Shown here: positions 26,235 through 34,992 of the stretch, in pieces | Numbering within the stretch: the stretch's first letter is position 1 | Layout: every line of letters begins with the position of its first letter | Source: Bacillota bacterium | GTDB taxonomy: Bacteria; Bacillota; Limnochordia; Limnochordales; Limnochordaceae | DNA: 64,000 nucleotides | Reading direction: 5' to 3' | NCBI GenBank assembly: GCA_017577405.1 | Contig: PIUA01000028.1 | Span: 1 to 64,000 of the forward strand | Position numbers and translations under genes: made by a program | The notes under the pieces: model-generated | Seen by the model: the letters and a program-made list of their open reading frames with translations, nothing else | Databases searched by the model: none | Told to the model about the DNA's origin: nothing

Positions 26235-26399
26235 GTGGGCTGGTTCCTTCTGCTCACGCTGCTGGGAGTGGGGATGACCTACTTCGGCCTGCGAGCCGGC
26301 CCCAGCGTCAGCCGCCGGCAGAAGCGGCAGTTCCTCTCCTATGGGCTCATCGTGGCCTGCATCGGCGCCATCGGCTTCTTGCTCACCCTCATCTTCTAG
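26235..26399 (+). CDS. small two-helix membrane protein, function unknown
   Basis: A 54-residue product not recognised as a known family. It has two hydrophobic helices (WFLLLTLLGVGMTYFGL and YGLIVACIGAIGFLLTLIF) joined by a basic loop, PSVSRRQKRQFLS. By the positive-inside rule the loop faces the cytoplasm. The GTG start has AAAGGGG eight bases upstream, and an extended -10 promoter lies about 85 bp before it, which supports a real gene. It lies between glgP and the convergent DUF763 gene. Confidence 0.6.
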   Translation: MGWFLLLTLLGVGMTYFGLRAGPSVSRRQKRQFLSYGLIVACIGAIGFLLTLIF

Positions 26400-26428
26400 C
26401 GCGCCTTTTGAACCCACCGGGGCGGCCC

Positions 26429-27520
26429 TCACCGGGGCTTGAGCTGGGCCGAGTACCGGGCCAGCCGGCGCAGGGCGTGGAGCCGCTCGCTCCGGTCCAC
26501 CCGAGCCTCTGCCAGAACCTGCTCCATCACCGTGATGGTCTCGTCGTACAGCTCCCGGTCCACCGGCCGGGGCGTCCCGTCTTTGCCGCCGTGGGCGAAG
26601 GTGTACCGCACCGGATCCCGGTAGCTGGGGGCGGCCCCGTAGGTGACCTCGGCCACCAAGGCCAGGGCCCGGAGGGTCTTGGGCCCCACCCCCGGCCGGC
26701 CCAAGAGCTCTTCGAAGCTTTCGGGCGGGGCCTGGTACAGCTCCAACAGGGCCCGCTCCAGGTAGGCGGCCCGGGGCACCTGGTGGGCCATGGGCAGCTG
26801 AAGGTGGCGGCCCGTCTCCACGATGCGGCGCAGCTCCCGCACCACCCGCTCCGGCGGCTCCTGAACCAGGGCGGTGGTGGTCTCCCGGCAGGCGGCGCTT
26901 TCGGCTGCCACCAGGTTGACGGGCCGGACCGTCCGGTCGCAGCAGACGGCCGCATGGGGCTCTTCAGTGAAGCGCTCCACCTCTTCGGAGAGCCAGTGGT
27001 AGCGGCGGGCCCACCGGCCCGCGGGTTCCATCCCCTGCTGGACCACCGCCCAGGCGCCGCTGGCGGTGAAGAAGAAGACGTGGTGGTAGAGCTGGAAGCC
27101 GTCCTGGAGGGCGGTGTTGTCCACCTTGGCCGCCAGGCGGCTGGCCCGCACCAGCTGGGGCCCGTCCACCGTCAGCCCGTCCTGCTCCACGTAGCTTTCG
27201 ATCTCCTGAGGCGTCTTGCGGGAGGCGCCTCCTTTGCCGCCGGCCACATACAGCCCCAGCTCCCGCTGGAGCGGCCGGAGGCCCTCCTTCAGGGCCCCGC
27301 AGACGGTGGTGGTCACCCCTGAGGAGTGCCAGTCGAAGCCGAGAACGCACCCCAAGGCCTGAAACCAGTAGGGATCGGCCAGGCGCCGGAGGACCTCCTC
27401 GGCGCCGAACTCGTGGACCATCACCTCCACGATGGCCGCCCCCAACCGCTTCATCCGCTCGAAGAGCCAGCGGGGGCACCGGCCGCCGTGCAGGGGCAAG
27501 GTCGCCGCGGCGCGGGCCAT
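26429..27520 (-). CDS. DUF763 family protein
   Basis: A 363-residue cytoplasmic protein that I recognise as DUF763, a family found mainly in archaea and thermophilic bacteria and of unknown function. Diagnostic segments are the N-terminal TLPLHGGRCPRWLFERMKRL, VLGFDWHSSGVTTTVCGALKEGL near 70, GGKGGASRKTPQEI near 100, and the helix-hairpin-helix-like ELLGRPGVGPKTLRALALVAEV near 275. The last feature is compatible with nucleic acid binding, but that is inference. The ATG at 27520 has GGGGGGTGA at good spacing; a longer frame upstream is low complexity. It is convergent with the small gene and divergent from livK. Confidence 0.85.
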   Translation of the reverse strand: MARAAATLPLHGGRCPRWLFERMKRLGAAIVEVMVHEFGAEEVLRRLADPYWFQALGCVLGFDWHSSGVTTTVCGALKEGLRPLQRELGLYVAGGKGGASRKTPQEIESYVEQDGLTVDGPQLVRASRLAAKVDNTALQDGFQLYHHVFFFTASGAWAVVQQGMEPAGRWARRYHWLSEEVERFTEEPHAAVCCDRTVRPVNLVAAESAACRETTTALVQEPPERVVRELRRIVETGRHLQLPMAHQVPRAAYLERALLELYQAPPESFEELLGRPGVGPKTLRALALVAEVTYGAAPSYRDPVRYTFAHGGKDGTPRPVDRELYDETITVMEQVLAEARVDRSERLHALRRLARYSAQLKPR

Positions 27521-27687
27521 CTCGTCACCCCCCGTGGATGAGGTCCCCCGAGGGGGACCCCGAACACCGATTCCCCGCGTCCGGCTCCGTTCCTGCCGGG
27601 CTGGCTGCACCAGACAGGAAAACGGCCATCAACTGGGCTTTGCCTTTCCGCCGCGCTCCACTCACAATTCTGGAAGCAGGAGTTTTT

Positions 27688-27693
27688 TAGAAT
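27688..27693 (+). promoter_or_regulatory. -10 element upstream of livK
   Basis: TAGAAT lies in a T-rich tract with only a poor -35 (CAATTC). If used, the transcript starts near 27700, which rules out an in-frame TTG at 27694 as the livK start and supports the TTG at 27769. Confidence 0.45.
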
Positions 27694-27768
27694 TTGAGCG
27701 AAGATCGTCCCCAGCTTGGGCTTCTCATCCTCAGAGCCCTGGGGGCTCCGTGCAGGAGGTTGATCGGC

Positions 27769-28953
27769 TTGGTCCGCCTGTTGGCAACCCTGCTGGTCCT
27801 CGGCTTGGGCCTGCTGGCGCCCGCCAGCTCGGCCCAAGAGGGGATCGGGGTGGGTATCATCACGTCCCAGACGGGGCGGTTCGCCACCTTCGGGAGGATG
27901 CAGATGGCTGGCTACCAGGTGGCCTTGGACGAGATCAACGCCGCCGGCGGTGTCAAAGGCCAGCCCCTCCGCTTGATCATCGAGGATGATACCTCCAACC
28001 AGAATGCGGCCTTGGCCGCGGCCGAACGGCTGATCAACGCCGGCGTGCCCATGATCCTGGGTACCTACTCCAGCAGCATCAGCAAGCCCTTGGCCGCCTA
28101 CGCGACCCGGCAGCGCATCCCCCTCATCGTCTCCGGCTCGGCCGCGGACGAGATCAACCGGCCCGGGTCGCCTTGGGTCTTCCGGGCCAAGACCAACGCT
28201 ACCTCCTATGCTGTCTCCCTGCTCAACCTGGCTGACCATCTGGGCGGCATGGAGACCATCGCCATCCTCCACGGCAGCGGCGCCTTCGAGACCTCGGTGG
28301 CCGACGCTGCCGAGCGGATCGCCCGGGAGCGGGGCTACCGGGTGGTGGGGCGGGATGTCTACGATCGGGGCCTGACGGACTTCCGGCCCATCCTCAACCG
28401 GTTCCGGGCCCTGCAGCCCGACATCGTCTTCATGGTCTCCTACGAGGAAGACTCGGTGGCCATCATGCGGCAGGCGAAGGAGGTCAACCTGACGCCCAAG
28501 ATGTTCGCCGGGGGCGCGGCGGGCTTCGCCCTCGACACCTTCATCCAGGGCGCGGGCGATGCCGCCGAGTTCGTCTTCAGCGCCACCTCCTGGACGCCCT
28601 CGGTCGCCTACCCGGGCGCTCAGGAGCTCTACCGGAAACTGGTGGAGGCCCTGGGCGGCGAGGAGCCCTCCTACCACGCGGCTGAAGCCTACATGGCTCT
28701 CATCGTCGCCGCCGACGCGCTCAACCGGGCCGCGTCCCTGGCCCCCGACGCCGTCCGGGAAGCCCTGAAGGCGACCAACCTCATGACGGCCGCGGGGCCC
28801 GTCACCTTCGCAGACTACGACGGGTTCATGAACCAAAACCCCCTCGAGATGGTGGTGGAGCAGGTGCAGGACGGCCGCTTCGTCACCGTCTACCCCTTTG
28901 AGATCGCAGCCGGTGCCGCGCGCTTCCCCACACCGGCGTGGGACCAGCGGTAG
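27769..28953 (+). CDS. livK: branched-chain amino acid-type ABC transporter substrate-binding protein
   Basis: Extracytoplasmic solute receptor (type I periplasmic-binding fold) of a LivKHMGF importer. The signal peptide VRLLATLLVLGLGLLAPASSAQ precedes a mature part starting GIGVGIITSQTGRFATFG, with INAAGGVKGQPLRLIIEDD, the ligand-site stretch GTYSSSISKPLAAYA, and DFRPILNRFRALQPDIVFM. The ligand could be Leu/Ile/Val or another amino or aromatic acid. I chose TTG 27769 because AGGAGG lies 9 bp before it and a likely -10 excludes TTG 27694. A lipobox cysteine is not visible, so membrane anchoring is uncertain. First gene of a five-gene operon. Confidence 0.88.
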   Translation: MVRLLATLLVLGLGLLAPASSAQEGIGVGIITSQTGRFATFGRMQMAGYQVALDEINAAGGVKGQPLRLIIEDDTSNQNAALAAAERLINAGVPMILGTYSSSISKPLAAYATRQRIPLIVSGSAADEINRPGSPWVFRAKTNATSYAVSLLNLADHLGGMETIAILHGSGAFETSVADAAERIARERGYRVVGRDVYDRGLTDFRPILNRFRALQPDIVFMVSYEEDSVAIMRQAKEVNLTPKMFAGGAAGFALDTFIQGAGDAAEFVFSATSWTPSVAYPGAQELYRKLVEALGGEEPSYHAAEAYMALIVAADALNRAASLAPDAVREALKATNLMTAAGPVTFADYDGFMNQNPLEMVVEQVQDGRFVTVYPFEIAAGAARFPTPAWDQR

Positions 28954-28986
28954 CCAGTCCGGCCCCTGGGGGTCGGAGCGCCGGGC

Positions 28987-29013
28987 GCGGGCGGCGCCGC
29001 AGGCGCCGCCCGC
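28987..29013 (+). repeat. 12-bp hairpin between livK and livH
   Basis: GCGGGCGGCGCC (28987-28998) pairs perfectly with GGCGCCGCCCGC (29002-29013) across a GCA loop and is not followed by a T-run. In other solute-binding-protein operons such stems stabilise the upstream mRNA and lower expression of the membrane genes; the same role is inferred here. Confidence 0.6.
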
Positions 29014-29080
29014 CGCCTTGACGTTGCCGGTGGGGGGCGGCCCGCCACCGGTCCTGGAAATGCGGAGAGAGGTTGGGTTG

Positions 29081-29959
29081 GTGGTGGAGGGCGTCATCAG
29101 TCTGGTCCAATCCCTGGTCAACGGCCTGCTGACCGGCGGCATCTACGCCATGGTGGGCATCGGCCTCAGCCTGGTCTTTGGTGTCATGCGGGTGATCAAC
29201 TTCGCCCACGGGGAGTTCCTGGCCCTCGGCATGTACCTCACCCTCTGGCTCTTCCGGGCGACGGGGCTCGACCCGTTCTTGGCCATCCCCATCGTGGTGC
29301 TGGCCGGGGGCGCCTTGGGCTGGGTGACCAACCGCGTGCTGGTAGGGCCCATGGCCAGCGGGCCGGAGAAGGGCTACATCCTCATGACGGTGGGCATCGG
29401 CCTGGTGATCAGCAACGGCCTGCTCCTGGGATTCGGCGCCCATCCCCAGAGCATCTACACGAGCTACTCCACCGCCACGTTCCAGCTGGCGGGCGTCAGC
29501 TTCAGCCTGCCCCTCACCCTCTCCTTTGCCATCACGGTGGTGGTCATCGCGGCGCTCTACGGGATGCTCAACCGGACCGAGCTGGGACGGGCCATCCGGG
29601 CCACCGCCCAGAATCCAGCGGCCGCCGAACTGCAGGGGATCGACACCCAGCGGGTGCGGAATGCGGTCTTCGCCATCGGCGTGGCCCTCGCGTCCCTGGC
29701 GGGGGTCCTGCTCCTGCCCGTCCTTTACGTGATCCCCACGGTGGGCTCCGTCTTCACCCGGAAGGCTTTCGTGGTGACGGTTCTCGGCGGGATGGGCAAC
29801 GTGCTCGGGGCCATCGGCGGGGGGCTCCTCCTGGGCGTCGCCGAGTCGCTGGGCGCCACCTACCTCTCCAGCGGGTACCGGGACGCCTTCGGCCTCATCG
29901 CCTTCCTGCTCGTGCTCCTCCTCCGCCCGGCCGGCCTCTTCGGGCGCTCCCAGGCATAA
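29081..29959 (+). CDS. livH: branched-chain amino acid-type ABC transporter permease LivH
   Basis: Inner-membrane permease of about 292 residues and eight or so helices. It begins ISLVQSLVNGLLTGGIYAMVGIGLSLVFGVM and has the conserved VINFAHGEFLALGMY segment typical of LivH, then GRAIRATAQNPAAAELQGID, which is the coupling loop to the ATPase. Several in-frame starts exist (ATG 29060, TTG 29078, GTG 29081); the GTG is taken because GGAGAGAGG lies 8 bp upstream. It pairs with LivM 32 bp downstream. Confidence 0.93.
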   Translation: MVEGVISLVQSLVNGLLTGGIYAMVGIGLSLVFGVMRVINFAHGEFLALGMYLTLWLFRATGLDPFLAIPIVVLAGGALGWVTNRVLVGPMASGPEKGYILMTVGIGLVISNGLLLGFGAHPQSIYTSYSTATFQLAGVSFSLPLTLSFAITVVVIAALYGMLNRTELGRAIRATAQNPAAAELQGIDTQRVRNAVFAIGVALASLAGVLLLPVLYVIPTVGSVFTRKAFVVTVLGGMGNVLGAIGGGLLLGVAESLGATYLSSGYRDAFGLIAFLLVLLLRPAGLFGRSQA

Positions 29960-29991
29960 TGCCGCGTCATGCCCAGTGAAGGAGGGACGGC

Positions 29992-30966
29992 ATGGAGTCG
30001 CGCCTTCGCAGCCTGCTCAGCATCGGCGTCATCCTGCTTCTCATCGGGCTCTACCCGGCTGCCTTCCCCCGGCACCTGAACCTGGGGATCAGCATCGTCC
30101 TCTTCGGCGCCCTGGCCCTGGCCTGGGACATCGTGGGTGGGTGGGCGGGCCAGCTCTCGTTGGGCCACGCAGCCTTCATCGGGTTGGGGGCGTACGTGAT
30201 GACCCTCCTGCTTCTCAACACGGGGCTCGCCCCCTGGTGGGGCTTCCTGGTGGCCTTGGCCACCGCGGTGGGGATAGCCTTGATCTGGGGCTGGATCACC
30301 TTTCGCCTGCGGGGCCCCTACTTCACCCTCTCCACCATCGCGGTGGCGGAGATCCTCCGGCTGGTCGCCGTCAACTGGCGCCAGGTGACGGGGGGCGCGC
30401 AGGGCCTGTTCATTTACGACATGCCCCCCTTCCTGGGACTGGACCTCTTCGACCGTTGGGTGGAGTTCTACCTGGCCCTGGGGCTTCTGGCCATCGCCCT
30501 CCTCATCGTCTGGTGGCTCAGCTGGAGCCGCTTCGGCTACGCCCTGCAGGCCATCCGGGAGGATGAGGACGCGGCCATGGCCATGGGGATCAACCCCACC
30601 CGATACAAGCTGGCCGCCTTCGCCATCAGCGGCGGGCTGACGGCGGCGGGCGGCGTGCTCTACGCCATCTTTCTCTCCTTCTTCGAGCCGTACGGGGTGT
30701 TGGAGATGGAGCTCTCCATTGAGCTGGCCCTCATGGCCATCATCGGCGGGACGGGCACCCTCTACGGGCCCCTCCTCGGAGCGGTCCTCCTGGAGGGGGC
30801 GGGCGACTGGCTGCGGATCACCCTGGGCGAGGCCAACCTCTTGGTCTACGGCCTTCTGATGATCCTCATCATCCGCTTCGCCCCCACCGGCGTTATGGGG
30901 ACGGCCCGCACCCTCCTGCGCCGGCAGAGGAGGTGGCTGGGCGTTGGCGCTCCTGCACGCCGCTAA
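29992..30966 (+). CDS. livM: branched-chain amino acid-type ABC transporter permease LivM
   Basis: Second permease of the importer, 324 residues. It shows ALALAWDIVGGWAGQLSLGHAAFIGLGAY, the hallmark N-terminal LivM region; ISTIAVAEILRL-like sequence near 115; GYALQAIREDEDAAMAMGINPTRYKLAAFAIS, the coupling helix; and a C-terminal GGTGTLYGPLLGA. The ATG is preceded by AAGGAGGGA. The last 23 bp overlap livG, indicating translational coupling. Confidence 0.95.
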   Translation: MESRLRSLLSIGVILLLIGLYPAAFPRHLNLGISIVLFGALALAWDIVGGWAGQLSLGHAAFIGLGAYVMTLLLLNTGLAPWWGFLVALATAVGIALIWGWITFRLRGPYFTLSTIAVAEILRLVAVNWRQVTGGAQGLFIYDMPPFLGLDLFDRWVEFYLALGLLAIALLIVWWLSWSRFGYALQAIREDEDAAMAMGINPTRYKLAAFAISGGLTAAGGVLYAIFLSFFEPYGVLEMELSIELALMAIIGGTGTLYGPLLGAVLLEGAGDWLRITLGEANLLVYGLLMILIIRFAPTGVMGTARTLLRRQRRWLGVGAPARR

Positions 30967-31654
30967 GGTAACGGTCCGCTTCGGGGGGCTCACCGCGCTC
31001 AAGGATGTGGACCTGACCATGGAGGCAGGGGAGATCGTAGGCCTCATCGGCCCCAACGGCGCGGGCAAGACCACCTTCTTCAACGCCCTGAGCGGCTTCG
31101 TCCGGCCCTCCGCCGGCAGCCTCACCTTCCTGGGGGAGGAGGTGACGGGGCTCCCGCCCTATGAGCTGGCTCGCCGGGGGGTGGGGCGGACCTTCCAGAT
31201 TGTCAAGCCCTTCCCCCAGCTCACCGTGCTGGAGAACGTCCTGGTGGGGGCCTACCTCCGCCACCCCGACCGGGCCGGGGCCCTCCGCTGGGCCCTGGAG
31301 GTGCTGGAACAGGTGGAGCTGGCCGACCGGCGGGATTCCCTCGCCTCCGACCTGACCCTGGCCGGTCGGAAACGCCTGGAGATCGCCCGGGCCCTGGCCA
31401 CCCAGCCCCGCCTGCTGCTCCTGGACGAGGTGGTGGCCGGCCTCAACCCGGCGGAAGCGGCCCAGACGGTCGAGCTGATCCGACGCATCCGGGACCAGGG
31501 CATCACCATCCTCATGGTGGAGCACATCATGCAGGTCATCATGGGGATCTCCGACCGGATCGTGGTCCTCCACCACGGGGTGAAGATCGCGGAAGGAGCG
31601 CCGGCGGAGGTCGCCCGGGATCCGGCGGTGATCGAAGCGTACCTGGGCACGTGA
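30944..31654 (+). CDS. livG: branched-chain amino acid-type ABC transporter ATP-binding protein LivG
   Basis: ATPase of 236 residues with Walker A GPNGAGKTT near 40, Q-loop region around RRGVGRTFQIVKPFP, Walker B LLLLDEVVAGLNP near 160 and the switch His in MVEHIMQVIM. The ABC signature is non-canonical (LTLAGRKRLEIARAL rather than LSGGQ), a variation seen in the LivG branch. The TTG start overlaps the end of livM and is served by AGAGGAGG. It works as a heterodimer with LivF. Confidence 0.94.
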   Translation: MALLHAAKVTVRFGGLTALKDVDLTMEAGEIVGLIGPNGAGKTTFFNALSGFVRPSAGSLTFLGEEVTGLPPYELARRGVGRTFQIVKPFPQLTVLENVLVGAYLRHPDRAGALRWALEVLEQVELADRRDSLASDLTLAGRKRLEIARALATQPRLLLLDEVVAGLNPAEAAQTVELIRRIRDQGITILMVEHIMQVIMGISDRIVVLHHGVKIAEGAPAEVARDPAVIEAYLGT

Positions 31655-31736
31655 GGCCCGAGGCCAGGAGGCCGGGCCCGGCGGCTCCCAAGCGGCGCTC
31701 CAAGCCCACCGGCGCACCACCAAGGAGGCAGCAGCC

Positions 31737-32441
31737 ATGCTGGAGGTTCGCGAGATCGACGCCTTCTATGGCCCCGTCCAGGTCCTCTGGGAGGTCTCCT
31801 TCCGGGTGGAGGCGGGCGAGCTGGTCACCTTAGTGGGGGCCAACGGCGCCGGCAAGACCACCACCCTCCGGGTCTTGAGCGGGCTCCTCCACCCCCGGCG
31901 GGGCCAGGTTCTTTTCGAAGGGAAGCCCATCCACCACCTGCCCGCCCACCGGGTGACGGACCTGGGCCTGGCCCTCATCCCCGAGGGCCGCCAGCTCTTT
32001 CCCGACATGACCGTGGAGGAGAACCTCCTCACAGGCTCCTACCTGCCCCGGGCCCGCCGCTCCCGAGCGGAGAGCCTGGCCCGGGTCTATCAGGCCTTTC
32101 CCCGCTTGAAAGAACGCCGCCACCAGCTGGCCGGGTCCCTCTCGGGGGGCGAGCAGCAGATGCTGGCCATCGGGCGGGCCCTCATGAGCCAGCCCCGGCT
32201 CCTCATGCTGGATGAGCCCTCCTTGGGCCTCGCGCCCTTGCTGGTGAAGGAGGTCTTCCGGATCGTGGAGGAGATCCGCGCCCAAGGGGTGACGGTCCTC
32301 TTGGTGGAGCAGAACGTCACCCAGGCCCTGGCCGTGGCGGACCGGGCCTACGTCTTGGAGAACGGGCGCATCACCCTGGAGGGCTCGGGCCCGGAGCTCT
32401 TGGGCGACGAGCGGGTACGGGCGGCATACTTGGGGATCTAA
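31737..32441 (+). CDS. livF: branched-chain amino acid-type ABC transporter ATP-binding protein LivF
   Basis: Second ATPase, 234 residues. It has Walker A GANGAGKTT near 36, LSGGEQQMLAIGRAL (full ABC signature), Walker B LLMLDEPSLGLAP and the switch region LLVEQNVTQAL. The ATG has AAGGAGG nine bases upstream. It ends the five-gene operon, and the convergent MmgE/PrpD gene ends 24 bp downstream. Confidence 0.95.
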   Translation: MLEVREIDAFYGPVQVLWEVSFRVEAGELVTLVGANGAGKTTTLRVLSGLLHPRRGQVLFEGKPIHHLPAHRVTDLGLALIPEGRQLFPDMTVEENLLTGSYLPRARRSRAESLARVYQAFPRLKERRHQLAGSLSGGEQQMLAIGRALMSQPRLLMLDEPSLGLAPLLVKEVFRIVEEIRAQGVTVLLVEQNVTQALAVADRAYVLENGRITLEGSGPELLGDERVRAAYLGI

Positions 32442-32465
32442 GCCCGGGAACCGCCAGTCGCCTCC

Positions 32466-33839
32466 TCACACCCCAAGCCGCAACGGCGCCAGCAGCTCCT
32501 CGAGATTGTTCAGAGCCTCCAGGCGCTCCACCGCCCGGAAGAAGGCCCTGGCCCGCTCCTCCGGGAGGGAAGGCCCCGTGAGGCTCAGGAACTTGGCCTC
32601 CACGGCGTCCTGGTCCATGGGGTTGTGGTGGTGGCCCAGAGGCGCCTCGACCCGCTCGGTGTAGGTCCGGCCGGCGGCGGTCACCGCCACCTCCGTGGGA
32701 ATCCAGTCCGGGTAGCGGGCGGTGAACTCGGGGGCCTCCACCACCTCGATCCGTTGGATGAGGGCGTGCAGCTCGGGATCCCGCACCCGTTCGGGAGTGA
32801 AGGTGGCCGGGGTGATGTCGCCATCGACCAGCGCCGCGGCGACCAGGTAGGGCATGGAGTGGTCCGCCGTCTCCCGGGTGGTGGGGTGCCACTTCTCGGG
32901 CTCGCCCCCGATGATCTCCACCGCCACCTTGAAGGTGCGGATGACGACCCGCTCCACGGCCCCCGCTTCAAGCCCATCGGCGGCCATCTGCTCCCGGACG
33001 GTCAGGGCCGCCTCGATGGCCGCCTGGGAGTGGTACTCGGCCGGGAAGTGCTTGATGTCCGTATCGAGGAGCTTGAAGCGGCCGCCCTCCCCGCCGAAGG
33101 GGGGTAGCTCCAGGGGCCCTGAGACCTGCCGGATGAACCCCCGGAAACCGTCGAAGACCTCCTCCGGCCCCGTCATCCCCGCCCGGGCCAGGTACGCGGC
33201 GAAGAGGCCGTTCCGGGCCGCGTTGGCAAAGGCGGCTCCCTTCCACATGGAGAGCTGACCCACCCGGGTCTGGCGGAGCGCGATGTTGGGCGTGGCCGCC
33301 AGGGCCAGGGCTTCCCGGGTGGTGGCGGCGTCCAGGCCCAGCACCCGGGCCGCCCCCGCCGCCGCAGAGATGGCGCCGTACGTGACGTGGTCCCAGCCCC
33401 GATCCCGGATGCAGGCGGCGTCGGCCAGCCGGGCCAGGATCTCGTAACTCACCACCAGACCCTCCAGAAGCTCCCGGCCCCCCTTCCCTTCGGCCTGGGC
33501 GGCGGCCAGGACCGCGGCCAGGTTGTCGCTGGGGTGGCACGCCTCCTTGGAGAGGTAGGTGTCGTTGGCGTCCAGGTACCGAATCATCGCCCCGTTGGCG
33601 AAGGCGGCCAGGTCCGCGGCGGTACGGAAGCCCTCCCCCACCACCTCGGCCTGGGGGTTGCCGCCCAACTCCCGGGCCACCCGCCGAGCCACCTGGCTGG
33701 TGTCGGCGTCGAAGGCGGCCACCGCACACCCCAGGCTGTCCAGGACCCGCAGCTTGGCCTGGGCAATCACCTCCTGGGGGATCTGGTCGAAGGTGAGCCC
33801 GGCCGTGTACTGGGCCAGGCACTGGGAAAGATCCGGCAC
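32466..33839 (-). CDS. MmgE/PrpD family protein
   Basis: A 457-residue member of the MmgE/PrpD family, which includes 2-methylcitrate dehydratase and cis-aconitate decarboxylase. Features are LRVLDSLGCAVAAFDAD near 30, MIRYLDANDTYLSKEACHPSDNLAAVLA near 85 (the conserved Asp/His active-site region), NIALRQTRVGQLSMWKG near 190, and DIKHFPAEYHSQAAIEAAL near 260. The exact substrate is unclear. An ICL/PEP-mutase family gene lies about 4 kb away, but no citrate-synthase homologue is in the window, so a methylcitrate cycle is only possible. GTG start with GGAGG upstream. Confidence 0.87.
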   Translation of the reverse strand: MPDLSQCLAQYTAGLTFDQIPQEVIAQAKLRVLDSLGCAVAAFDADTSQVARRVARELGGNPQAEVVGEGFRTAADLAAFANGAMIRYLDANDTYLSKEACHPSDNLAAVLAAAQAEGKGGRELLEGLVVSYEILARLADAACIRDRGWDHVTYGAISAAAGAARVLGLDAATTREALALAATPNIALRQTRVGQLSMWKGAAFANAARNGLFAAYLARAGMTGPEEVFDGFRGFIRQVSGPLELPPFGGEGGRFKLLDTDIKHFPAEYHSQAAIEAALTVREQMAADGLEAGAVERVVIRTFKVAVEIIGGEPEKWHPTTRETADHSMPYLVAAALVDGDITPATFTPERVRDPELHALIQRIEVVEAPEFTARYPDWIPTEVAVTAAGRTYTERVEAPLGHHHNPMDQDAVEAKFLSLTGPSLPEERARAFFRAVERLEALNNLEELLAPLRLGV

Positions 33840-33964
33840 AGCCCACCCACCTCCGAAATGGCCGAATTATCCATCTCCTCGTGCAAAGAAGAGTTCTCCG
33901 CCGCCGCGCGGGACCCTGCCGGGCGCCTGGGGGACAGGCGAGGCTGAGGAGGGGTGGAGGAACC

Positions 33965-33993
33965 TGGACGCCCGGGCCGGGCCGTGCTAGAAT
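33965..33993 (+). promoter_or_regulatory. promoter of the EamA gene
   Basis: TGGACG (33965-33970) and TAGAAT (33988-33993) are spaced 17 bp, and TG at 33985-33986 gives an extended -10. It lies 30 bp upstream of the start codon. Confidence 0.65.
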
Positions 33994-34023
33994 GGCTCCA
34001 CCGTACGGTCGGAGAGGGACGCC

Positions 34024-34992
34024 ATGACCGGGTACCGTCTTCCGTCATCGGCCTTCTTCCGGGGCGCGCTGCCCGTCTTGGCCGCCGCCACCCTCTGGGG
34101 CACCCTTGGCCTCTTCGGCAAGCGCCTCTACCAGGCGGGCCTCTCGCCGGTGGAGGTGGTGAGCGTCCGGGCGGCCGTCGCTTTCCTGGGCCTGGCCCTC
34201 TGGATGCTCCCCCGGGCGGGCCGCCTGCGGATCCGCTGGCGGGACCTACCCTTCTTCGCCGCCTACGGGCTGATCAGCATCGGCCTCTTCTACGTCTTGT
34301 ACTTTGCCGCCATCGAGGCCGCCCCCGTCTCGGTGGCCGCCGCCCTCCTCTACACCGCGCCCGCCTGGGTGGTGCTCCTCACCTGGCTCTTGGGGGGCGC
34401 CCGTCCGGGCGTGGGGGAGCTGACGGCCTTGGGCCTCGCCCTCGTGGGCGTCTTCTTGGTGACCGGCGCGGGGCAGGCCCTCCTTGGCGGGGAGAGCCTC
34501 TCGGCCCGGGCGGTGGCCCTCGGCTTGGGTTCAGGCCTCACCTACGGGCTGTACAGCATCTTCGGCAAGCGAGCCCTGCGGCGCTACCCGCCGGAGACCG
34601 CAGTCTTCTACGCCTTCGCCTTCGGGGCTCTGGCCCTGGCGGTGGCGGCACCCCCCTGGCAAGCTCTGGCCCACCACCGGGAGGTCTGGGGGCTCCTGGT
34701 CCTGCTGGGGCTCGTCCCCACCCTGGGCGCCTACCTCCTCTACACCTGGGGACTCTCCGCCCTGCCCGCCCCCACCGCCAGCCTGCTGGCCACCATCGAG
34801 CCAGTGGCGGCCTCCACCCTGGGCGTGCTCTGCTTGGGCGAACCTCTTCAGGCCGATCGGATCCTGGGGGTCCTGCTGGTGGTGGGAGCGGCGGGGCTCC
34901 TGGCCGGTTCGGGCCGGCGGGCTCCGTCAGAAGAAGGTCCGGCCCGCCCAACCGGCGGCGACAAAGCCCACCAGATCCCCGAGCAGGCATAA
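34024..34992 (+). CDS. EamA/DMT family transporter
   Basis: A 322-residue membrane protein with ten hydrophobic helices arranged as two EamA repeats: the first starts LPVLAAATLWGTLGLFGK, the second VALGLGSGLTYGLYSIFGK. Family members move small metabolites, often as exporters; the substrate is unknown. The hydrophilic C-terminal tail (from about residue 300) overlaps the 3' end of convergent spmB by 66 bp, which is unusual. A well-formed promoter lies just upstream. Confidence 0.9.
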   Translation: MTGYRLPSSAFFRGALPVLAAATLWGTLGLFGKRLYQAGLSPVEVVSVRAAVAFLGLALWMLPRAGRLRIRWRDLPFFAAYGLISIGLFYVLYFAAIEAAPVSVAAALLYTAPAWVVLLTWLLGGARPGVGELTALGLALVGVFLVTGAGQALLGGESLSARAVALGLGSGLTYGLYSIFGKRALRRYPPETAVFYAFAFGALALAVAAPPWQALAHHREVWGLLVLLGLVPTLGAYLLYTWGLSALPAPTASLLATIEPVAASTLGVLCLGEPLQADRILGVLLVVGAAGLLAGSGRRAPSEEGPARPTGGDKAHQIPEQA

